From the NCBI RefSeq assembly GCF_003813905.1, contig NZ_RPFJ01000009.1, positions 99,342 to 163,341 of the forward strand: 64,000 nt of DNA, read 5' to 3'. Of the stretch, positions 59,555 to 64,000 are shown in pieces. The notes beneath the pieces were generated by a model, which ran no database searches, had not been told where the DNA came from, and saw only the letters and a list, made by a program, of their open reading frames with translations. The stretch comes from Aureibaculum marinum. GTDB lineage: Bacteria > Bacteroidota > Bacteroidia > Flavobacteriales > Flavobacteriaceae. Position 1 is the stretch's first letter. Every line of letters starts with the position of its first letter. The position numbers were made by a program, and so were the translations under genes.

Positions 59555-59872
59555 TTAGTTAGTAACTGCTTCTTTAACATCATTTGCTTTTTCTTTTACT
59601 GCGTCAACAGTTTTTTCAGCACCCTCTTTAACGTCTTCTACAACGTTCTCAGCACCTTCTTTTAAATCTTCAGCTTTAGCTTTAACAGAATCAACTGCTT
59701 CATTAGCTGTATCTTTTACGTCCTCAACCGCTTCTTCAGCAGTATCTTTTACGTCTTGTGCTGCTTCTTCTACTTTATCCATAGTGTCGCCAGCTTTGTC
59801 TTTAGCTTCTTTACAAGAAACTGCAATTAAACTTACTAAAGCAATTGCTAATAATCCTTTAATTAATTTCAT
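59555..59872 (-). CDS. LEA-like amphipathic-repeat lipoprotein
   Basis: The ATG at 59870-59872 gives 105 residues beginning with a lipoprotein signal (MKLIKGLLAIALVSLIAVSC, cysteine at 20); the longer frame has no support. The mature protein consists of about six or seven 11-residue-like repeats such as KVEEAAQDVKDTAEEAVEDV and VKAKAEDLKEGAENVVEDV, with no aromatic residues. This is the composition of late-embryogenesis-abundant group 3 or apolipoprotein-like helices, which fold on membranes or in drying or freezing. A protective role is inference. Single-gene unit. Confidence 0.75.
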   Translation of the reverse strand: MKLIKGLLAIALVSLIAVSCKEAKDKAGDTMDKVEEAAQDVKDTAEEAVEDVKDTANEAVDSVKAKAEDLKEGAENVVEDVKEGAEKTVDAVKEKANDVKEAVTN

Positions 59873-59955
59873 TTGTTTTAAATTTAGTTTTAATACGTTA
59901 ACGAAACGCAAAATAACTAATTATATTTCATGTAAACAAAGGTTTTTTTACTTTT

Positions 59956-60357
59956 TTATTCAGTCTTTCGAACTTCAACTACATCATACAGATCACCACC
60001 TGCAACTGCCTCAACTATTTCAACTATCTCATTCTCAGTAATCTTACTAGAATCAAACTCTACAATTCCAGATTTTTTTTCAAAACTTATCTCTGCTAAT
60101 TTAACCCCATCTGCCTTAGAAAGCTTCGACTGAATAGTTCTAGCACAGCCAATTTCACAGGTCATTCCCTCAATTTTTAATGCAACTTTAGTCAATTTTG
60201 AAGCAATAGCACCATCCCCATTCTCAATTTGCCCATTAGAATCTTCAAAAGTTTTAGTAGTTACATAAGTTTTAGTCTCATTATTCTTGGAATCAACACC
60301 ACATGAAATAACTAAACTTGTTAACGTGAGCAATAAAACTGTTTTTAAAACTTTCAT
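59956..60357 (-). CDS. Heavy-metal-associated (HMA) domain lipoprotein
   Basis: The ATG at 60355-60357 gives 133 residues with a lipoprotein signal (MKVLKTVLLLTLTSLVISC, cysteine at 19). A linker (about 20-50) is followed by one HMA domain (about 55-125) with IEGMTCEIGCARTIQSKL. The metal site reads C-x3-C (CEIGC), one residue longer than the usual CxxC of copper chaperones, a form I recall from Bacteroidota. It probably handles copper or another soft metal in the periplasm; that is inference. It has its own TAnnTTTG promoter. Confidence 0.84.
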   Translation of the reverse strand: MKVLKTVLLLTLTSLVISCGVDSKNNETKTYVTTKTFEDSNGQIENGDGAIASKLTKVALKIEGMTCEIGCARTIQSKLSKADGVKLAEISFEKKSGIVEFDSSKITENEIVEIVEAVAGGDLYDVVEVRKTE

Positions 60358-60378
60358 CTCTATCAGTTTAAGATACCG

Positions 60379-60386
60379 CAAAATTA
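60379..60386 (-). promoter_or_regulatory. -7 promoter element for the HMA lipoprotein gene
   Basis: The minus strand reads TAATTTTG (TAnnTTTG), 21 bp before the chosen ATG. It lies close to the longer frame start at 60381, which it excludes. Confidence 0.58.
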
Positions 60387-60526
60387 GTAAAAATAAACAG
60401 GCAAAATACCTAATATAATCTTAAAATTAAGTTAATGAAGCGTTTAATCTCTTGACTAACAATTTATAAATTTAATACGTACAACAAATTTTACACTTTA
60501 GATATTGATTATTTCTAAAATTGAAG

Positions 60527-60534
60527 TATATTTG
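60527..60534 (+). promoter_or_regulatory. -7 promoter element for rplU-rpmA
   Basis: TATATTTG matches TAnnTTTG, with TTG at 60505-60507, 19 nt upstream, as the -33 element. This is one of the best promoter matches in the window, as expected for ribosomal genes. Confidence 0.75.
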
Positions 60535-60553
60535 CACTCATTTTTTAACAAGC

Positions 60554-60574
60554 AAACCCAAATTAAATGGGTTT
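60554..60574 (+). promoter_or_regulatory. Hairpin in the rplU leader
   Basis: AAACCCA (60554-60560) pairs with TGGGTTT (60568-60574), loop of 7 nt. It lies in the 5' leader between the promoter and the L21 start. L21 leaders in other bacteria can be regulatory; whether this hairpin acts so is unknown. Confidence 0.4.
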
Positions 60575-60592
60575 TATAAAAAACATTAATTT

Positions 60593-61237
60593 ATGTACGC
60601 AATTGTAGAGATAGCAGGGCAGCAATTTAAAGTTGCTAAAAACCAGAAGGTTTTTGTACATCGTTTACAAGATAAAGAAGGTTCAAAAGTGACTTTTGAT
60701 AACGTTCTTTTACTAGATGATGGCAAAGTAACCGTAGGTGCCCCAGCTATAGAAGGTGCAGCAGTAACTGCTAAAATCCTTAAACACCTTAAAGGTGACA
60801 AAGTAATCGTTTTTAAGAAAAAACGTAGAAAAGGTTATAAAGTAAAAAACGGACACCGCCAATATTTATCTGAAATTCAGATTGAAAGTATTGTTGGAAG
60901 TGGAGCGAAAAAAGCTAAAAAAGAAGAACCAAAAAAGGAAACTTCTAAAAAAGCTGAACCAAAAGCAGCTGCAAAAGTAGCAACTGCTGATGACCTAAAA
61001 AAAATAGAAGGTATTGGTCCTAAAATTGCAGATATTTTTGTTGAGGCTGGTATTGATACTTTTGCTAAATTAGCTAAAGCTTCTCAAGAAGAATTAAAAG
61101 CTATCTTAGAAGGTGCAGGATCTAGATATGCATCTAAAAACCCTGGTTCATGGCCAAAGCAAGCTAAAATGGCTGCTGAGGGTAAATGGGATGAGTTAAA
61201 AAAATGGCAAGATGAGACCAAAGGTGGTATTGAATAA
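60593..61237 (+). CDS. rplU: 50S ribosomal protein L21 with helix-hairpin-helix C-terminal extension
   Basis: A 214-residue protein, about twice normal L21 length. Residues 1-103 are L21 ([38 protein letters not shown]). Residues 104-133 form a lysine/alanine/glutamate-rich linker, and residues 134-214 a helix-hairpin-helix-type domain ([53 protein letters not shown]). There is no frameshift, so it is one protein. L21 binds 23S rRNA near L20. The extra domain could bind nucleic acid; its role is unknown. rpmA follows after 41 bp, the usual order. Confidence 0.93.
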   Translation: MYAIVEIAGQQFKVAKNQKVFVHRLQDKEGSKVTFDNVLLLDDGKVTVGAPAIEGAAVTAKILKHLKGDKVIVFKKKRRKGYKVKNGHRQYLSEIQIESIVGSGAKKAKKEEPKKETSKKAEPKAAAKVATADDLKKIEGIGPKIADIFVEAGIDTFAKLAKASQEELKAILEGAGSRYASKNPGSWPKQAKMAAEGKWDELKKWQDETKGGIE

Positions 61238-61278
61238 TAGCACCTCAAAAAATGTTTAACAATTTAAAACTATAAATC

Positions 61279-61539
61279 ATGGCACATAAAAAAGGTGTAG
61301 GTAGTTCTAAGAACGGTAGAGAATCAGAATCGAAACGACTTGGCGTTAAAATTTTTGGAGGTCAAGGTGCCGTTGCGGGTAATATAATTGTTCGCCAAAG
61401 AGGTACTAAACATCATCCAGGAGAAAATGTATATATGGGTAAAGACCATACTTTACATGCTCAGGTTGATGGTATTGTAAAATTTACAAAGAAAAAAGAT
61501 AATAGATCTTACGTTTCTATTGATCCAATAGAAGCTTAA
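61279..61539 (+). CDS. rpmA: 50S ribosomal protein L27
   Basis: An 86-residue ribosomal protein whose N-terminus reaches toward the peptidyl-transferase centre. It begins [20 protein letters not shown] and contains [20 protein letters not shown], the L27 signature. It starts directly with MAHKKG, without the Firmicutes-type N-terminal extension that needs cleavage. A terminator follows 24 bp later. Partner of rplU. Confidence 0.97.
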   Translation: MAHKKGVGSSKNGRESESKRLGVKIFGGQGAVAGNIIVRQRGTKHHPGENVYMGKDHTLHAQVDGIVKFTKKKDNRSYVSIDPIEA

Positions 61540-61562
61540 TTACAATATCTTAAATAGAATAT

Positions 61563-61592
61563 AAAAACCCTTACCTTCTGGTGAGGGTTTTT
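61563..61592 (+). terminator. Intrinsic terminator after rpmA
   Basis: AAAAACCCTTACC pairs with GGTGAGGGTTTTT (one G-T wobble) around a TTCT loop, followed by more T-rich sequence. Confidence 0.85.
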
Positions 61593-61596
61593 CTTT

Positions 61597-61604
61597 TATA
61601 TTTG
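61597..61604 (+). promoter_or_regulatory. -7 promoter element for the flippase-dut operon
   Basis: TATATTTG matches TAnnTTTG, just after the rpmA terminator and 22 bp before the TTG start at 61627. It supports that unusual start. Confidence 0.62.
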
Positions 61605-61626
61605 TAACTACTATAAAAAATTAAAC

Positions 61627-63093
61627 TTGAGTTCGTTACATCGATTTTTTAAAGACACTGTTATTTATGGAGTGGCTGCGGTTTTACCTAGGGCCATTAA
61701 TATACTTTTAACAAAACTTCATACCGAAAAACTTGAAACAGATAAGTTCGCTGAGAACACTTGGTATTTTGTTTTTGCAGCTTACTTTATTGCTTTTTTA
61801 ACCTTTGGTTTAGAAACTGCTTTTTTTAGATTCTTCTCAAAAGAAAAAGAAAAAGGCAAAGTAGTTTCTACTTCATTTTTAACATTAATTACATCAACAA
61901 TTTTATTTTTAGTTGTTTTACTATCTTTTAATAATCAATTAGCTCAGTTGCTAGGTTTTGAAAATCCGCTACATTTAAAAATATTAACGTTTGTTACCGC
62001 ATTTGATTTACTTGTTGTAATACCTTATGCTTACTTAAGGGTAACAAACAGACCAATTAAATTTGCGTTTTATAGAATATCTAATATAATTATCTATGCT
62101 TTCTTCAATCTATTCTTTTTGTGGTTTATTCCTTACGCTATAAAAAATAATATTTCAATACCTACTACAATTGTAAATTATTACCAATCTACACCTACGG
62201 TAGTTTTTATTTTTATAGCCAATTTAATTGCCAGCTTTGTTACTTTCTTAATGTTACTTCCCTCAATGTTTAAATTTGGTATTGACTTTGACAAACAGAT
62301 ATTAAAAAAAATGTTAGGATATGGTATTCCTATAATGGTAGGAAGTTTGGCATATACTACCAATGAAAATTTAGATAAATTACTTTTAGGTGATATGATT
62401 GGTAAAGAGCAAATGGGTATTTATGCAGCCTGTTATAAATTAGGCGTTTTTATGACTTTATATATTACGGCCTTCAAATTAGGTGCAGAACCTTACTTTT
62501 TTAATCAATCAGATAAAGCAAATGCAAAAGATAACTATGCCAAAATTTTAACATGGTTTACTATAATTGGAGCATTTTTTATGCTATTTGTTGTTGTTTA
62601 TATTGACTTTTTAGCAAGCTTTATAATAGCCGATGAATATTTTGGTGCCTTAGCTATTGTTCCTATTATTTTACTAGCCAATTTATTATTAGGTGTTTAC
62701 AACAACCTATCTGTTTGGTATAAACTAACTGACAGAACAAAATATGGTATGTATTTCTCTATTTTTGGTGCGGCTATTACCATTGTTCTAAATTTAATAT
62801 TCATTCCTATGTACGGGTTTATGGCTTCTGCTTGGGCTACTTTAATTGCCTATGGTGGAATGACTTTAATATCTTATTTTTATGGCAAAAAGTATTATAG
62901 CGTTCCCTATAAAATGAATAAAATAGTATTATATATTATACTTTCATTTGGCTTATCAATACTATCATATTACCAATTTAAAGACAATTATTATATATCT
63001 ACTTTATTTGTTTTAATGTTTATTGCTTTTATATATATTAATGAAAAAAAAGAAATAAAAACCATTTTAAAAAATGACTGTAAGAATTATTAA
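61627..63093 (+). CDS. Polysaccharide-type flippase (MATE/MOP superfamily)
   Basis: A 488-residue inner-membrane protein with about 14 hydrophobic segments across its length. N-terminus [20 protein letters not shown] is typical for the oligosaccharide flippase branch of the MOP superfamily, as in Wzx or MurJ relatives. It probably moves lipid-linked sugars across the inner membrane. The nearest upstream start is TTG (61627), supported by the promoter. No glycosyltransferase genes are adjacent, so the substrate cannot be inferred. It overlaps dut by 20 bp. Confidence 0.86.
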   Translation: MSSLHRFFKDTVIYGVAAVLPRAINILLTKLHTEKLETDKFAENTWYFVFAAYFIAFLTFGLETAFFRFFSKEKEKGKVVSTSFLTLITSTILFLVVLLSFNNQLAQLLGFENPLHLKILTFVTAFDLLVVIPYAYLRVTNRPIKFAFYRISNIIIYAFFNLFFLWFIPYAIKNNISIPTTIVNYYQSTPTVVFIFIANLIASFVTFLMLLPSMFKFGIDFDKQILKKMLGYGIPIMVGSLAYTTNENLDKLLLGDMIGKEQMGIYAACYKLGVFMTLYITAFKLGAEPYFFNQSDKANAKDNYAKILTWFTIIGAFFMLFVVVYIDFLASFIIADEYFGALAIVPIILLANLLLGVYNNLSVWYKLTDRTKYGMYFSIFGAAITIVLNLIFIPMYGFMASAWATLIAYGGMTLISYFYGKKYYSVPYKMNKIVLYIILSFGLSILSYYQFKDNYYISTLFVLMFIAFIYINEKKEIKTILKNDCKNY

Positions 63094-63505
63094 CAAATCA
63101 AAACACCCTTTACCTAATTACGAAACTTCTGCTTCTGCAGGAATGGATTTAAGAGCTAATATAGATACACCTATCACATTAAAACCATTAGAAAGGATTA
63201 TCATTAAAACAGGACTATTTATCGCGTTACCTGTTGGATACGAAGCACAAGTACGTCCTCGTAGTGGCTTAGCAGCTAAAAAAGGAATTACAGTACTTAA
63301 CGCTCCTGGTACTATTGATGCTGATTATCGTGGTGAAATTGGTGTGATACTAGTCAATCTTTCAAATGAAGATTTTATCGTGAACGACGGAGAACGCATC
63401 GCTCAACTTGTCATTGCTCAATATACCCAAGCCAAATGGGAACAAGTCGAAATTTTGGATGAAACCAAACGTGGTGCAGGTGGATTTGGAAGTACTGGCT
63501 TATAG
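63074..63505 (+). CDS. dut: Deoxyuridine 5'-triphosphate nucleotidohydrolase
   Basis: A 143-residue trimeric dUTPase that keeps uracil out of DNA and makes dUMP. All five motifs are present: [30 protein letters not shown] (with the catalytic Asp), ERIAQLVI and the C-terminal [10 protein letters not shown]. It starts 20 bp inside the end of the flippase gene. The next gene is convergent. Confidence 0.96.
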   Translation: MTVRIINKSKHPLPNYETSASAGMDLRANIDTPITLKPLERIIIKTGLFIALPVGYEAQVRPRSGLAAKKGITVLNAPGTIDADYRGEIGVILVNLSNEDFIVNDGERIAQLVIAQYTQAKWEQVEILDETKRGAGGFGSTGL

Positions 63506-63539
63506 AGTTGAGATTGATTGAATGATACAGTTAAAAATA

Positions 63540-63902
63540 CTATTTTAAATTTCCATTTAACCTTTCAATTTTCTCTTTTAACAAAGCAATCATTTCATCT
63601 TTTTCCTTAAGCCTTTCGGTAAACTGCCTATTCATTTTATCAACTAACTCTTTATCATCATCTGCATTTTTTTGAATATCTCTTATAGCTTCTATAGTAA
63701 CGATTTCCAACTCCATAAAAAGTTCTAAAATATCATAATTCATCAGTTGACTAAATTTTGACAATCGTGCTAAGCCGATTTTGCTTTTATTACTTTCTAT
63801 ATTAGACCACGTTTTTTGTGAAATTTCTAAAAAATACGCAACATGTTTTTGTGAGAGATTATTAGCTTCTCTAAGCTTTTTTAACTTATGTCCTATTTCC
63901 AT
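63540..63902 (-). CDS. XRE-family HTH regulator with coiled-coil tail
   Basis: A 120-residue DNA-binding protein. The helix-turn-helix covers about 8-58 (LREANNLSQKHVAYFLEISQ, TWSNIESNKSKIGLARLSKF). The C-terminal third (about 85-118) is a charged coiled coil (MNRQFTERLKEKDEMIALLK), suggesting dimerisation. This arrangement is frequent in Bacteroidota. No target is suggested by the neighbours. Its upstream side leads into the 9-bp tandem repeat at the edge of the window. Confidence 0.84.
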   Translation of the reverse strand: MEIGHKLKKLREANNLSQKHVAYFLEISQKTWSNIESNKSKIGLARLSKFSQLMNYDILELFMELEIVTIEAIRDIQKNADDDKELVDKMNRQFTERLKEKDEMIALLKEKIERLNGNLK

Positions 63903-63929
63903 AGCTTGGGTTTAGCGACCCCTTATTGT

Positions 63930-64000
63930 TAGACTCTTTAGACTCTTTAGACTCTTTAGACTCTTTAGACTCTTTAGACTCTTTAGACTCTTTAGACTCT
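63930..64000. repeat. 9-bp tandem repeat at the right edge
   Basis: TAGACTCTT is repeated almost eight times (71 bp) with no mismatch, and the array continues past the window. It begins 27 bp upstream of the XRE gene, so it may hold or separate that gene's promoter. Period 9 keeps a reading frame (for example GACTCTTTA as Asp-Ser-Leu), but no start codon is visible inside the window. Confidence 0.9.

Noticed and set aside
63930..64000. CRISPR array
   Set aside because: The repeat unit is only 9 bp with no spacers and no cas genes nearby, so it is a simple tandem repeat.
1..64000. tRNA or rRNA genes, insertion sequences, prophage or integrase genes
   Set aside because: I found no sequence resembling any of these; all long frames match chromosomal families.

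Overview
The window comes from an AT-rich member of the Bacteroidota, almost certainly the family Flavobacteriaceae. The evidence is the gliding proteins GldE and GldD in the order mutY-ssb-gldE-gldD, a GLPGLI protein, an OMP_b-brl_3 type outer-membrane barrel, DUF3098 beside ftsX, a bTHX ribosomal mini-gene, many promoters matching the Bacteroidota -7 element TAnnTTTG, and the near absence of Shine-Dalgarno sequences. There are no insertion sequences, prophage genes, tRNAs, rRNAs or CRISPR arrays, so this looks like chromosomal core.

Positions 1-21.5 kb form a sulfur and methionine block. From the left edge it holds the start of a MetH homocysteine methyltransferase under a SAM-I riboswitch, then cysE-cysM. 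Next comes a siroheme/sulfite-reduction operon: siroheme sulfite (or nitrite) reductase with a HEPN-like tail, cobA, precorrin-2 dehydrogenase, a thioredoxin-reductase-like ferredoxin-NADP reductase and a 2Fe-2S ferredoxin. A sulfate-activation operon follows (DUF2061, cysH, cysD, cysN), then an acyl-CoA synthetase, an Rrf2 regulator, and a methionine operon (metY, a metX-aspartokinase-homoserine dehydrogenase fusion, metZ) under a second SAM-I riboswitch. metK reads the other way behind a SAM-II-like pseudoknot. Together these genes carry sulfate to sulfide, sulfide to cysteine or homocysteine, and homocysteine to SAM, with SAM feeding back through two unrelated riboswitch classes. A shared 23-bp motif lies upstream of both sulfate-reduction operons, and in one it overlaps the predicted transcription start.

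Positions 21.5-37 kb hold secreted peptidases, an outer-membrane barrel/GLPGLI pair divergent from a two-component system with a phased GTTAA operator between them, a TolB-like lipoprotein, an M28 peptidase plus DusB, a universal stress protein, an SMR transporter and a C-domain-less pyruvate kinase homologue.

Positions 37-46 kb carry the least understood unit, a tight same-strand trio: a GAF-like protein, an HD phosphohydrolase joined to a Pycsar-effector-like membrane domain, and a very large lipoprotein combining a metallophosphoesterase, a kinase-like domain and an outer-membrane barrel. A LolC/E-type permease and rbfA follow.

Positions 46-64 kb are housekeeping: ftsX-DUF3098-uppP-truB, a thioredoxin-like protein, a threonine-dehydrogenase-like epimerase, small envelope proteins, recX, RNase G, bTHX, HU, mutY-ssb-gldE-gldD, heme A synthase, an LEA-like lipoprotein, a heavy-metal-domain lipoprotein, rplU (fused to a helix-hairpin-helix tail), rpmA, a flippase, dut and an XRE regulator. 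The window ends inside a 9-bp tandem repeat.
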